Source of the DNA: Hyphomicrobium sp.
GTDB lineage: Bacteria > Pseudomonadota > Alphaproteobacteria > Rhizobiales > Hyphomicrobiaceae
Reading direction: 5' to 3'
Assembly (NCBI RefSeq): GCF_019753045.1
Contig: NZ_JAIELN010000014.1
Coordinates: 124,001-188,000, forward strand
DNA length: 64,000 nucleotides
The stretch's first letter is position 1, and every line of letters begins with the position of its first letter. Of the stretch, positions 18,196 through 26,664 are shown one piece after another. The notes below the pieces were generated by a model. It was given only the letters and a program-made list of their open reading frames with translations, had not been told where the DNA came from and ran no database searches. Position numbers and translations under genes: made by a program.

Positions 18196-18555
18196 TCAGG
18201 CACTCAAATGCCCGGAGGCGTGTTCGTTCGCCGACCACAGTGACAGCACAATCGCGGCGATGCCGATCACGACGCTCGTTCGCGTCGCTGTTGCATTGCC
18301 GCTGAAGCCTAACACCCATGGTGCTATGATCAGCCAAGCGCCCAAGACGGCACTGATCCATTCCTCCCAAACGCGAAAGGCAAACAAAGCCGCTAGAGCT
18401 AGCAACGCGATAACAGCCCCGACGATGTGTGCATTCAGTGCAGCGTTGGTGTCCGCTGCATAGTTTAGCGCCCAAGGCGAGATGAACAGTGCTATTCCGA
18501 GCAGGACGTTGACCGAGTCCTGCCAGTCGTTTGTGATGTTTTGCCTTGTATCCAT
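18196..18555 (-). CDS. SPW-repeat membrane protein
   Basis: 119 residues from the ATG at 18555, after GAGGAG. Contains two SPW-type motifs, LFISPWALNYA and LIIAPWVLGFS, in a protein with about four membrane helices. This small membrane family is common near stress genes. Function unknown. It is convergent with the small exported gene to its left. Confidence 0.78.
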   Translation of the reverse strand: MDTRQNITNDWQDSVNVLLGIALFISPWALNYAADTNAALNAHIVGAVIALLALAALFAFRVWEEWISAVLGAWLIIAPWVLGFSGNATATRTSVVIGIAAIVLSLWSANEHASGHLSA

Positions 18556-18922
18556 TGCCAACTCCTCTGGTTGACGTCGCGAGTCCCACCAGGGGAATTC
18601 GCGTCTTTGTATTTGAAGTAATTGGCCGTCTAACGCCTTCAAGGACACGGCAGCCGGAACCGCAAAATTTGATCGATCGCGCCGGCGTTACCGCACTGCA
18701 ATACGCTCGCTATGTACGATGCGGTCTACTCGGGTGAGGTGTCAGTAACCTTGTCAAAGACACTCCGTACGCGTTGCGATGGAGGAAACAACGGCCTAAA
18801 ATTTCCCCGATTGGATTCATTGGGCGGCGAGCGCGAGCTCTAAGTACCCGTAATGCTGTTTGGGAGGCCGTTGGGTCGACCAGGCACATCCTCCGGCACG
18901 CGATGCCGCAAAGGAGGATACA
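18556..18922. other. Divergent intergenic region
   Basis: About 365 bp between the SPW gene (leftward) and the cytidylate-kinase-like gene (rightward). It holds both promoters. The last bases carry an AAAGGAGG ribosome site. No other structure is seen. Confidence 0.4.
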
Positions 18923-19753
18923 ATGGCTGTCATTGCCATGACGCGCGAAATGGCGACGCGCGGAAGTGAAGTTTCTGTGAGCCTCGCAAAGCGATTGGGG
19001 CTTTCTATTGTTCACCATGAGATCGTCGAGCACGACATCGCCGAACGAGCCGGCATGCCGGAAAGCGAGGTGCATCGATTTCTCGAAGGCGAGACATCGT
19101 TGCTGGAGCGGTGGACTCTCGATCGCAAGCGAATGTCCCGGTATACGGCTCAAGAGATTTTGGAGCTGGCGCTAAAGGGAAACGTGCTGATCAGGGGCTG
19201 GGGCGCCACTTATCTCCTGAAATCCGTTCCGCATGTCATTTGCGTACGTATCTGCGCGCCGATGCTATTTCGCGAAAGAGTGCTCATCGAGCGGCTCGGC
19301 GTTGGTATCGCCGAAAGCGCACGGCGTGAAATCGAGCGCAGCGATGCTGCTCACAACGGAACAATGCAAAAGCTTTTTGGCATCGACTGGGAGGATCCGT
19401 CGCTCTATGCGATCGTGCTCAATACCGAACGGGTCCCGGTGGAAGACTGCGTCGAACATATCGTTCGCCTGGCAGAGAGTTCTGCATTTCAGGAGACCGC
19501 GCGATCTCGCAATATCCTAATGGACCAGGTTATCCTGTTTCGCGCGCGGGCCGCCATGGATCGACAGTTCGGCACCAAGTCCGTTCAAAATTGCTTTGAC
19601 GTGCATGTTTTCAGCGGCAAGGTGCTGCTCACGGGAGCAACGATGGATGAACAGATGATCGTCGATGCGGTGCGTTTACTGCAAGGCGTCGAAGGTGTGA
19701 CAACGGTCGAGAGCAGGGTTGCCCACGTTGCTTTCGTTCCGCATGCCGACTGA
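18923..19753 (+). CDS. Cytidylate-kinase-like protein with C-terminal BON-like domain
   Basis: 276 residues; the ATG at 18923 follows AAAGGAGG. Residues about 1-190 resemble the cytidylate-kinase-like family (ITRE-type start VIAMTREMATRGSEVS, then HHEIVEHDIAERAGM, and GNVLIRGWGATYLL). Residues about 215-276 look like a BON domain: QNCFDVHVFSGKVLLTGAT and VEGVTTVESRVAHV. The kinase part lacks a classical GxxGxGKS loop, so phosphotransfer is not certain. BON domains usually bind membranes or osmotic-stress partners. Followed 49 bp later by an SDR gene. Confidence 0.7.
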   Translation: MAVIAMTREMATRGSEVSVSLAKRLGLSIVHHEIVEHDIAERAGMPESEVHRFLEGETSLLERWTLDRKRMSRYTAQEILELALKGNVLIRGWGATYLLKSVPHVICVRICAPMLFRERVLIERLGVGIAESARREIERSDAAHNGTMQKLFGIDWEDPSLYAIVLNTERVPVEDCVEHIVRLAESSAFQETARSRNILMDQVILFRARAAMDRQFGTKSVQNCFDVHVFSGKVLLTGATMDEQMIVDAVRLLQGVEGVTTVESRVAHVAFVPHAD

Positions 19754-19802
19754 CAGCTGATCTGCTGGCCGAGCAAGAAACATAACGTCAAAGGAGATGG
19801 CC

Positions 19803-20525
19803 ATGGCGAGCAGGTTGGACGGCAAATTTGCTCTTGTCACCGGGGTTAGTAAGAACGGACAGATTGGGTTTGCCGCATGCCAAGCGCTTGCTGACCTTGG
19901 CGCGAGTCTCGCAATCGCGGCCCGCAATCGAACTAATGTCGAGGCACGGGCGGCCGAGCTAGGCTCAGGTGGTACTCGCGTTCTGGCGCTGGCCGCAGAT
20001 CTCACCAACGAGCAAGAAGTGAACGAGGCGATCGATCAGATGATCCGGGAGTACGGTCGCATCGATATTCTGGTGAACTTGGCGGGTGGTCTCACGCGTT
20101 ACAAGCCGGCTGTGGAGCACTCCTTGGATGACTGGCAGTATGAGATGAACAACAATCTTTTGTCGTCATTCTTGTGCTCGCGAGCCGCCTTTTTGCGCAT
20201 GCGGGATAGCGGGGGCGGAACCATCATCAACTTCGCGCGTGCCGGGCTGCCGCAGGCCAATATGGTCGCCTACAATTGCGCCAAGGCGGGCATCGAGGCG
20301 CTTACAAGAACGCTCGCACTCGAAGGCCGTGACGTTGATATCCGGGTCAACGCTGTGGCGCCAGGACTCGTAGATACGGAATCCAACATCGCCGCAATGA
20401 AGCCCAAAGACCTTAAGCATTGGGCGAAACGCGGTGATGTTGCCCAAGCCGTGGTGTTTCTGGCGAGTGACGCATCCGCCGGAGTGACAGGACAAGTCCT
20501 GGCAGTCACTGGATGGGGCATTTGA
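19803..20525 (+). CDS. Short-chain dehydrogenase/reductase
   Basis: 240 residues; the ATG at 19803 is six bases after AAAGGAG. Rossmann nucleotide site TGVSKNGQIGFAACQAL, NLAGG near residue 90, and the catalytic YNCAK. The usual Ser before the Tyr is not evident (INFARAGLPQ), which is seen in enoyl-reductase-like or atypical members. The sequence ends with TGQVLAVTGWGI as in classical SDRs. Probably in one transcript with the kinase-like and CBS genes. Confidence 0.82.
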   Translation: MASRLDGKFALVTGVSKNGQIGFAACQALADLGASLAIAARNRTNVEARAAELGSGGTRVLALAADLTNEQEVNEAIDQMIREYGRIDILVNLAGGLTRYKPAVEHSLDDWQYEMNNNLLSSFLCSRAAFLRMRDSGGGTIINFARAGLPQANMVAYNCAKAGIEALTRTLALEGRDVDIRVNAVAPGLVDTESNIAAMKPKDLKHWAKRGDVAQAVVFLASDASAGVTGQVLAVTGWGI

Positions 20526-20596
20526 GCCGCCGTAACGGCTGCAGTTTTTGAGATACCCGTTGTCGGTTGCCGCAAGATGTCGAGAGGTGACGCACG

Positions 20597-21031
20597 ATGG
20601 CAACCGTTCGCGATGTGCTCGATCAGAAAGGGCGCGGAGTCTATCATATTCATCCAGATGCTTCCGTGCTGGCCGCACTCGAGATGATGGCGGAACATCA
20701 GATTGGCGCGTTAGTTGTCATCGACGGTGGCGATCTCACAGGGATCATCACCGAACGAGACTACGCTCGAAAGATTGTGTTGAAGGGACGGACCTCTCCT
20801 CGGACGCTGGTACGGGAGATCATGGCGACGACCGTCATCTGCACCCGGCTGGATCAAACCGTCGAGGAGTGCATGGCTATCATGACCGCGAAGGCCGTTC
20901 GCCATCTCCCCGTCCTTGAGCACGCGACGGTTATCGGATTGGTTTCGATCGGCGATCTGGTCAAAAGCGTCATTGCAGATCAAAAGTTCATTATCGAGCA
21001 GCTCGAACTTTACATTAAAGGCGGCCGCTGA
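20597..21031 (+). CDS. CBS-domain pair protein
   Basis: 144 residues made of two CBS repeats: VRDVLDQKGRGVYHIHPDAS to GIITERDYARK, and VREIMATTVICTRLDQTVEE to GLVSIGDLVKSVI. Stand-alone CBS pairs bind adenosyl nucleotides and sense energy state. It sits after the SDR gene with a 70-bp gap that includes a GAGAGGTGA-like site. Partner unknown. Confidence 0.88.
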   Translation: MATVRDVLDQKGRGVYHIHPDASVLAALEMMAEHQIGALVVIDGGDLTGIITERDYARKIVLKGRTSPRTLVREIMATTVICTRLDQTVEECMAIMTAKAVRHLPVLEHATVIGLVSIGDLVKSVIADQKFIIEQLELYIKGGR

Positions 21032-21157
21032 AACGACGAGCGGGTGCGCAAGGGAGGCGGCCCGATCGGCAGCCGTCACGTAAATGCGGGCCGATGTCGA
21101 GCCGAAGGCATACCGGCCGGTTCGTCGGAAGCGTGTGGTGCGTGTGGGAGAGCCGAG

Positions 21158-21406
21158 ATGCAAATCGAAGAAACAAAAGGTCGGTTTGGGTTTCACTTTT
21201 CAGCAGGCGATGACGACGCCCATCCGGCAGCGGCTTTCGTCCAAATCTATGTGAAATCCAGCGCCATGAGCCGTGTGGCTGACCTACCCATTTCTCCGCA
21301 TATGAGGACGGCAGCCGAGATTGATCGTTTTGTCGACGATGCGATATTGGCTCTGGAAGCGGTCCGAAACGATGCGAAAAGTGCGCTCGCGACGAGCCCG
21401 CCGTGA
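21158..21406 (+). CDS. Small unknown protein after the CBS gene
   Basis: 82 residues from the ATG at 21158, after a GGGAGAG stretch. Acidic, no signal peptide or membrane span; contains GFHFSAGDDDAHPAAAFVQIY and a C-terminal helix. No family is recognised. Its placement suggests it belongs to the same stress-like cluster. Confidence 0.5.
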   Translation: MQIEETKGRFGFHFSAGDDDAHPAAAFVQIYVKSSAMSRVADLPISPHMRTAAEIDRFVDDAILALEAVRNDAKSALATSPP

Positions 21407-21585
21407 CAGGGATCCGGTTCGGATCATTGGCAGTCGATCGATGGACCCGTTCGAAGTTTGTGCTTCACCGGGCCAAAAATCCTCTCGCTTTCGAACGCTT
21501 GGTGGCGCTGGCGCAATCTTAGACGAGGAGAGGGAGAGCGCTTCAGGAATGAAGCCTTAACTGGCGGCCCGTCAGTACGAGCTAT

Positions 21586-21660
21586 TGGCTCCGCGGGTAG
21601 GATTCGAACCTACGACCATCCGATTAACAGTCGGACGCTCTACCACTGAGCTACCGCGGA
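21586..21660 (-). tRNA. tRNA-Asn (GUU)
   Basis: 75 nt on the minus strand with CCA encoded. Acceptor stem TCCGCGG/CCGCGGA; anticodon loop CTGTTAA giving anticodon GTT; T-arm TAGGTTCGAATCCTA. Intact cloverleaf. Confidence 0.96.
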
Positions 21661-22038
21661 ATGCCGAGAAGCGCCCCGCATAGCAGAACGTATCCGCGCT
21701 GGCGAGGCCTCAAGGCTATTTTCTTTAGTGCCTTCAACGGCGCCAAGCGGCGACAAGAGGAAGCACATAGGTGGAAGGCGACGACCAAGCGGAAAGTAGT
21801 GGCACGCGCTGGTCTTCAGTCCATCCGACTGGGCGGGTTGGTAGCCTTCTTTGATGGGGTGCGCAAGGGGCGAACGACGCATCCAAAGGGAATTCACGAG
21901 CGAACTCCGCGACCTGCGCAACTTTGCCTGCGACAGCTCGACGGGTGGCTTTCATGCTAGGATCGTTCGCGCACCGAGGCGGGCCAACGGCAGATGCTCG
22001 CCGGCATCCGGGGCCACTAGTGATGGAATGCTTTTTCG
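21661..22038. other. Gap between tRNA-Asn and a membrane operon
   Basis: About 380 bp. It must hold the tRNA-Asn promoter (minus strand) and the promoter of the membrane operon (plus strand). The frames present have no recognisable domain or good ribosome site. Confidence 0.4.
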
Positions 22039-22788
22039 ATGAGTAGTTTCTCGATTGTCTGGCCCGCGGTCGCCACGGCCTTTCTAGCCTCGCTGGTGGA
22101 AGCGGTTGAAGCCTTCACCATCGTCCTCGCGGCCAGCACGTTCCAAGGTTGGCGTCCTGCAATACTCGGGTCCGTCGCAGGATTGGCAACGCTTGCGGCC
22201 ATCGTGATCGCGCTGGGACCGGTGCTCAGCGTCTTTCCCATTCACGCGCTGCAGTTCGTGATCGGTGTGCTGCTTCTATTGTTCGGCATGCGATGGTTGA
22301 GGAAGGCTATCCTGCGTGCCGCGGGCATCATCCCGCTGCACGACGAAGCCATCGCCTTCACCAAGGAAACATCACTCATTCGCGACGAAGCCGCGCGCCA
22401 AAAATCCCGGCTCGATTGGATTGCGGGCGTGACGTCGTTCAAGGCGGTCTTGCTCGAAGGTCTCGAGGTCGTTTTCATCGTCATCGCGGTCGGCTCGGTC
22501 CGTGACATGCTTTGGCCGGCGAGCGTCGGCGCGTTGGCAGCCTGCGGCCTCGTCCTTCTGATCGGGCTCGCCGTTCACAAGCCGCTGTCGCGCGTGCCCG
22601 AGAACGCGCTGAAATTCGGCGTCGGAGTCATGCTGTCGGCGTTCGGCGTGTTTTGGACGGGAGAAGGGCTCGGCATCGCGTGGCCCGGAGAAGATCTGGT
22701 GATCGTCGAATTCGTGGCCGTGTTTTTGATCACCGGCCTTGCGCTCGCGGCAGTGCTCCGACGCGCAACAGGAAGGGTTTCCCAATGA
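22039..22788 (+). CDS. Integral membrane protein (COG4280-like)
   Basis: 249 residues with about six or seven membrane helices. The first helix contains LASLVEAVEAFTIVLA and a later repeat has FKAVLLEGLEVVFIVIA; the paired acidic residues in matching positions suggest an internal duplication and a cation-transport role as in GDT1/FTR1-like families. The family match is from motif memory. Its stop overlaps the next small membrane gene by four bases, so the two are co-translated. Confidence 0.7.
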   Translation: MSSFSIVWPAVATAFLASLVEAVEAFTIVLAASTFQGWRPAILGSVAGLATLAAIVIALGPVLSVFPIHALQFVIGVLLLLFGMRWLRKAILRAAGIIPLHDEAIAFTKETSLIRDEAARQKSRLDWIAGVTSFKAVLLEGLEVVFIVIAVGSVRDMLWPASVGALAACGLVLLIGLAVHKPLSRVPENALKFGVGVMLSAFGVFWTGEGLGIAWPGEDLVIVEFVAVFLITGLALAAVLRRATGRVSQ

Positions 22789-23006
22789 AGACGATCGGCG
22801 AAATTTTCCGCAGCCTCATCGGCCTTTTCCTGGACGACGAATTCCTCGCCATCGCAATCCTCGGCGTCGTTGCGTTAACGGCCTTCCTGGCCATCGGGCT
22901 TGAAATCCAGCCGAGGTGGGCAGGGTCATTCCTGCTGATCGCAATCGTTCTGGTTCTGGTTGGAAGCGTGTTGCGAACGGCCTGGAACAACGCGCGGCGC
23001 GACTGA
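22785..23006 (+). CDS. Small two-helix membrane protein
   Basis: 73 residues, starting at an ATGA overlap with the gene before. Two membrane helices (FLAIAILGVVALTAFLAIGL and GSFLLIAIVLVLVGSVL). Probably a partner of the larger membrane protein. It is the last chromosomal gene before the prophage. Confidence 0.65.
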   Translation: MKTIGEIFRSLIGLFLDDEFLAIAILGVVALTAFLAIGLEIQPRWAGSFLLIAIVLVLVGSVLRTAWNNARRD

Positions 23007-23105
23007 TCCGCGAATTGCGGTCGAGCAGCGATGAAACCGCCAGTTTCCGTCAGGAGACAGCACGTCCCCGTCCGTTGAAACTTATCAATTTTCTATGAAG
23101 ATTTT

Positions 23106-23150
23106 TGGAGGCCACGCCCGGAATTGAACCGGGGTACGCGGATTTGCAGT
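23106..23150 (-). other. attL: Prophage attachment site: 3' half of tRNA-Cys
   Basis: On the minus strand this reads from the anticodon loop CTGCAAA, through the 3' anticodon stem TCCGC and the T-arm CCCGG-TTCAATT-CCGGG, to acceptor CGTGGCC, T and CCA. It is a perfect tRNA-Cys(GCA) 3' half, but the DNA beyond position 23150 does not continue as a 5' half. This is the usual scar of a tyrosine integrase that crosses over in an anticodon loop. The whole tRNA-Cys should stand at the other prophage end, beyond this window. Confidence 0.8.
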
Positions 23151-23171
23151 TCGTTTCGGTAAAAAGCATAA

Positions 23172-24389
23172 CTATTTGCTTTTTAACGATTTTTTGTGTT
23201 TTTCAGAACGCCCCTGTCGGACATTTTGTCGGACATTTGAAAGGCGATCGCCAGCGGGTACGGCCACCTTGGCCTCAGCTGGGGCGGCCAAGCGCACCTT
23301 GCGACGGCCGCCGTTGGTCGGAATATGCACGGCCTCGCTCTGGGCGAGGCGTTGATGCAACGCATCCTTGGCGAGGAAAGCATAGCAGCGTTCGGTGACC
23401 TTGACGGACGAATGCCCAAGCCACTTGGCGACCTCCTCCATGGGCATCTTGCGATCCTGCAGCAGGCGGCAGCCGCAGGTGCGGCGGAGATCATGCCACT
23501 CAAGGTGGTTGGTGATGTTCGAGCGCTGGGCGGCGACCTGCAGGCCTTCCCAGAACGTGCTGCTGTTGGGCGAGAAGCGCTCGCCGAGCTGGGTTGTGAA
23601 AACGTACGGGGAGTTGCGCCGGGCAGCCCAGAGGCGCTTCAGGATGGCCAGGGAGCGGTCCTGCAGGGGCACGAAGCGGGCGCGACGGCCTTTGGCCACC
23701 TCCGCCCGTACATGCACCTCACGGGCCTTGAAATCGACATCCGTCCATTCCAGCGCGCACTGCTCCTCTTTCCGTAGCCCGGTGTCGATCGCCACCGCAA
23801 TCGCATCGTGAACGCCAGGGCGGCAGTTGTTGAGGATGAGGAACTCTTCATCGTGCGTCAGATAGCGCTCGCGCGGCGCCCCGTTCTTGAGGCCGGCCTT
23901 GGAGCGGGCCTTGATGAATTCGGTGACCGGATTGACGAGCGTCCATTTCCACTGGACGGCATAACCGAAGAGGACGCTAAGGCAGGCGAGGTCGCGCCGG
24001 ATGGTGGAATTGGTGACCTCATCCTCCTCGCGCCGGTGAACCTCGAACTCCATCAGCTTGGCGCTGTCGATCTTGCGGATCTCGAGGCCGTCGAAGACGG
24101 CGAGGAGGTTGTCGAGGGAGCAGAGGTAGCGCTTGGCGGATTTGGGCTTCAGCGTCGGGAAATGCTCGCGCCCGAACCGCAGGACGGCGGCATTGAAGGA
24201 ATGACTTTGAATTTCGCCCCAGTTGCTGGCCTCGAGCTCCTCTAGGAGCTTGTCACGACGCTTTTGAGCTGTTCGATAATCTCGCGTCTCGAGAGGCCGC
24301 TGAATCTTTTTGCCCTTGACCCTCTTCTCGAACCAGTAATGGTCGCCCCTTTTGTAGATATAGGCTGAAGGACGAGGCTTGTGTGGCAT
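23172..24389 (-). CDS. int: Phage tyrosine integrase
   Basis: 405 residues from the ATG at 24389, with an AAAGAG site upstream; a GTG start at 24419 is possible. Arm-binding N-terminus (YKRGDHYWFEKRVKGKKIQ), SAM-like core-binding domain (about 60-160) and catalytic domain with Arg206 (DTGLRKEE), Lys233, His299 and Arg302 (HDLRRTCG), His326 (LGHSSVKVTE) and Tyr336. All catalytic residues are present. It lies 22 bp from the attachment scar and overlaps the excisionase-like gene by about 148 bp. Confidence 0.93.
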   Translation of the reverse strand: MPHKPRPSAYIYKRGDHYWFEKRVKGKKIQRPLETRDYRTAQKRRDKLLEELEASNWGEIQSHSFNAAVLRFGREHFPTLKPKSAKRYLCSLDNLLAVFDGLEIRKIDSAKLMEFEVHRREEDEVTNSTIRRDLACLSVLFGYAVQWKWTLVNPVTEFIKARSKAGLKNGAPRERYLTHDEEFLILNNCRPGVHDAIAVAIDTGLRKEEQCALEWTDVDFKAREVHVRAEVAKGRRARFVPLQDRSLAILKRLWAARRNSPYVFTTQLGERFSPNSSTFWEGLQVAAQRSNITNHLEWHDLRRTCGCRLLQDRKMPMEEVAKWLGHSSVKVTERCYAFLAKDALHQRLAQSEAVHIPTNGGRRKVRLAAPAEAKVAVPAGDRLSNVRQNVRQGRSEKHKKSLKSK

Positions 24390-24610
24390 GGTGTGAGCTC
24401 TTTCTGGCGCTCTGCCCACCAGGGGAAGAACGACTCGCTCGCGACCACGTAATAGACCCGCTCCCCGATTTTCAGTTGTCGAGCGCCGGGGATTTTGCCG
24501 TTCGCGATCTGCTGCTGCCAGAATCGCTTACTGAAGGGCGTCAGTTTGGCAAGCTCCGCTGGCCGCAGATCTCGGCCCGCACGTTCGGGGTTTGGCTCAT
24601 ACATATCCAT
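24242..24610 (-). CDS. Excisionase-like DNA-binding protein
   Basis: 122 residues from the ATG at 24610 (a TTG at 24655 is in frame). A winged-helix/MerR-like core is suggested by LRPAELAKLTPFSKRFWQQQI and a wing IPGARQLKIGERVYYVVASE. Position directly upstream of the integrase fits an excisionase or integration regulator. The last 49 codons are read in another frame of the integrase start. An operator-like dyad (24673) and a weaker one (24626) lie just before it. Confidence 0.6.
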   Translation of the reverse strand: MDMYEPNPERAGRDLRPAELAKLTPFSKRFWQQQIANGKIPGARQLKIGERVYYVVASESFFPWWAERQKELTPCHTSLVLQPISTKGATITGSRRGSRAKRFSGLSRREIIEQLKSVVTSS

Positions 24611-24625
24611 GGCGGAGCTCTGAAA

Positions 24626-24642
24626 GTTAAAAATCCTGAAAC
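24626..24642. promoter_or_regulatory. Weak copy of the 17-bp operator
   Basis: GTTAAA-N5-TGAAAC with AAA and TTT flanks matches the dispersed operator in its outer positions only. It lies 16 bp before the excisionase ATG and 47 bp (centre to centre) from the strong copy at 24673. Confidence 0.35.
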
Positions 24643-24672
24643 TTTTCGCGGCCAAAAAGGTCCAGGCACAAA

Positions 24673-24689
24673 GTCTAGCAGGACTTAAC
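24673..24689. promoter_or_regulatory. Dispersed phage operator, copy 1
   Basis: GTCTAG-CAGGA-CTTAAC, flanked by AA and TTT. It includes the TAA stop of the gene to its right and stands before the excisionase/integrase genes, so it probably links integration and excision control to the phage switch. Confidence 0.7.
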
Positions 24690-25089
24690 TTTTGGATCTA
24701 GCCTCAACCGCAGCTTGTCCCTCGGGCGTATGCTTCAGGACCCGGTTCCAGCGGCTGACGACGGCATTTTTCGTGAACGGCTGGTGAAAGCGGCGGCGCA
24801 GGTTCTTGGCGATGCGGGAGCCAGCCATCCGGCCATAGTTGCGGATGACGTAGGCGTCGGCCTCGGGGCTCCAGGTCAGCCGGGAGGTGCCGCCGTAAAG
24901 GCGCTTGTGCGCGGCCTTGAGGGCGGCGGCGACCGTTTGGCGTTCCCAGTAGAGCAGGCGGTTTTCGCTGCCGTCATCGTAGCTGAGGACAACGACGACG
25001 CGGGCCTTGGCGATGTGATCGAGCTTGAGCGGCCGGCCTTGGCCGTAGCGGCGGCTATCGAAAAAGGAAACCTTTTCATGCCGACCCAT
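24685..25089 (-). CDS. Phage protein with SANT/GcrA-like helix-turn-helix
   Basis: 134 residues. The C-terminal half, WSPEADAYVIRNYGRM then GSRIAKNLRRRFHQ and KNAVVSRWNRVL, fits the three-helix SANT/GcrA-type DNA-binding fold with a W at each end. The N-terminal half is a small beta domain. Its stop codon is inside operator copy 1. A strong terminator isolates it from the porin gene upstream, so it needs its own promoter in 25,152-25,392. Confidence 0.6.
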   Translation of the reverse strand: MGRHEKVSFFDSRRYGQGRPLKLDHIAKARVVVVLSYDDGSENRLLYWERQTVAAALKAAHKRLYGGTSRLTWSPEADAYVIRNYGRMAGSRIAKNLRRRFHQPFTKNAVVSRWNRVLKHTPEGQAAVEARSKS

Positions 25090-25108
25090 GTCGTCCTCGA
25101 AGCTTCAG

Positions 25109-25151
25109 AAAAAAGCCCGCCCGAGCTTCCTGACCGGTGGCTCGGGCGGGC
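25109..25151 (-). terminator. Strong intrinsic terminator after the porin unit
   Basis: A perfect 12-bp stem (GCCCGCCCGAGC / GCTCGGGCGGGC, 13-nt loop) followed on the minus strand by six T. It ends leftward transcription from the porin gene. Confidence 0.88.
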
Positions 25152-25392
25152 AAATCAAGACCCCTAAAGAACAGGTCATCTTGCGGGTCCTGAATTTCGA
25201 GCCTTCAGGTGCTAGGGAGCGTCCGTCTGTTGCTCGAAATGGAAAAGTGGGGCTACTGACCTTTGACCCGCCCCGAGGCCATTCTTTCCTGTGTCAGCTC
25301 AGTTTCGAGGGATCGGACGGTTCCCCTCTCTTGCACTCGTCACCCTCCACGTCGCGCGCCGCTTCATCGGATGCCGTCCCGTGCCCAAGCTC
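25152..25392. other. Gap between the porin gene and its terminator
   Basis: About 240 bp; it probably carries the promoter of the SANT-like gene to the left. No operator copy is visible here. Confidence 0.35.
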
Positions 25393-26664
25393 TTAGAACT
25401 GGATCTTCAGGCCGCCCATGAAGAAGTCGGCATTCGATCCAGCAATGTCGTAGCGGCGATAGTCGACGTAGAGATCGGCCGCTGCTCCATCGAGATGCTG
25501 GACGGCAGCGAAGCCCCAATATTTGAGACCAAGGTCGATGTTGCCGAAATCGCTGTCGGCGTATTCGGCAAAGACCGTGGTGGCGCCAACCGGCAACCAC
25601 TGCTCTTCCGCACCCGCCTGCACCGTCCAGGCCGTGATGTCGCCGATGGCGTCACCGGTGACGCCCCCGAGATCGAGCTTGCCGGCGGCGCCGTTGACGA
25701 AGAGGCCGGAGGCAACGTGCTTGATCGAGGCCGAACCCGAGAGGATCTTGGGATCAACGTACTGCGTGCCGGAGAAGGACACCGAGCCGAGGTTGCCGAA
25801 CGGCGTCAGGGCGATGCCGTTGCGATAACCGATGCCAGCGAGGGCCTGGAAGCCGTTGAATTCGCCCTTCCAGCGCAGTGCGACGTCCCAGATGTCGCCG
25901 GTCGACCGATACTCAAGGCCGCCGGCAGCATAGGACGCTGACAGAACGGCGCCGAACATCGTGGGCGAGTCGTAGCGGACGAGGTTGGCGCGGCCGCCGT
26001 CGAAGATGTCGAGGGCGTCAGCGAAGTCGCCGCCGACGAGCGGCCTGAGGCTCAGCATGCGGGCCGCGACTTGCGTATTGGCGACAGAGAGTTCGGCGAC
26101 GCCGTCGGTCGCTTGTCCGGCGAGACCAACGGTGACCTTACCGAATTGATCGCTGTCGACGTAGCCATACGAACGGCGTGTGTAGACGCCGTTGCCCGTC
26201 CCATAGGCGAACGGCGAGTTGAGCTCATCGCCCATGGCGATCTCGAGCACGTATCCGGCCTTAAGATGCGGCATGACGACGGCTTCGCCCTTGACGCCGA
26301 TAAGCGTCTCGGCATTGGAGTTCTGTCCGACCGCCCAATTGCCGGAAAAGCCATCACCGGAAATATGCATGATGGCTTCATCGACGACGCCGAAAACCGT
26401 CAGCGAGATTTTACGGTTGCCCTTGCGCGCCGCCGTGGCTTCGAGTTCGGCTACGCGCTCTTCGAGATCGGCGCAGCAATCGCTACCGACGCCTTTGTCG
26501 GCAGCAAGGGCCTTGCTGGGTCCGATGACGGAGCCGCCATCGAAGATAAACGCGGCGGCCGCGAGGCCGGCAATAATGACGGCACGGCGGAAACCACCGG
26601 TGCCTTCGTTAAAGCTTCTGAGACTTCCGTGTCGCCCAGTGGGCGAGCCAAGCGTGCCTTCCAT
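25393..26664 (-). CDS. Outer-membrane porin carried by the prophage
   Basis: 423 residues from the ATG at 26664, which follows AAGGAAG. A long signal peptide (FRRAVIIAGLAAAAFIF to ALAADK), a short coiled-coil CADLEERVAELEATAA, then a 16-strand-like barrel ending in Phe (GGLKIQF). The family is the rhizobial general porin (Porin_2). It forms a diffusion channel in the outer membrane. It stands alone between operator copy 2 and a strong terminator, so it is a separately controlled cargo gene. Likely roles: receptor masking or altered uptake in the lysogen. Confidence 0.85.
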   Translation of the reverse strand: MEGTLGSPTGRHGSLRSFNEGTGGFRRAVIIAGLAAAAFIFDGGSVIGPSKALAADKGVGSDCCADLEERVAELEATAARKGNRKISLTVFGVVDEAIMHISGDGFSGNWAVGQNSNAETLIGVKGEAVVMPHLKAGYVLEIAMGDELNSPFAYGTGNGVYTRRSYGYVDSDQFGKVTVGLAGQATDGVAELSVANTQVAARMLSLRPLVGGDFADALDIFDGGRANLVRYDSPTMFGAVLSASYAAGGLEYRSTGDIWDVALRWKGEFNGFQALAGIGYRNGIALTPFGNLGSVSFSGTQYVDPKILSGSASIKHVASGLFVNGAAGKLDLGGVTGDAIGDITAWTVQAGAEEQWLPVGATTVFAEYADSDFGNIDLGLKYWGFAAVQHLDGAAADLYVDYRRYDIAGSNADFFMGGLKIQF

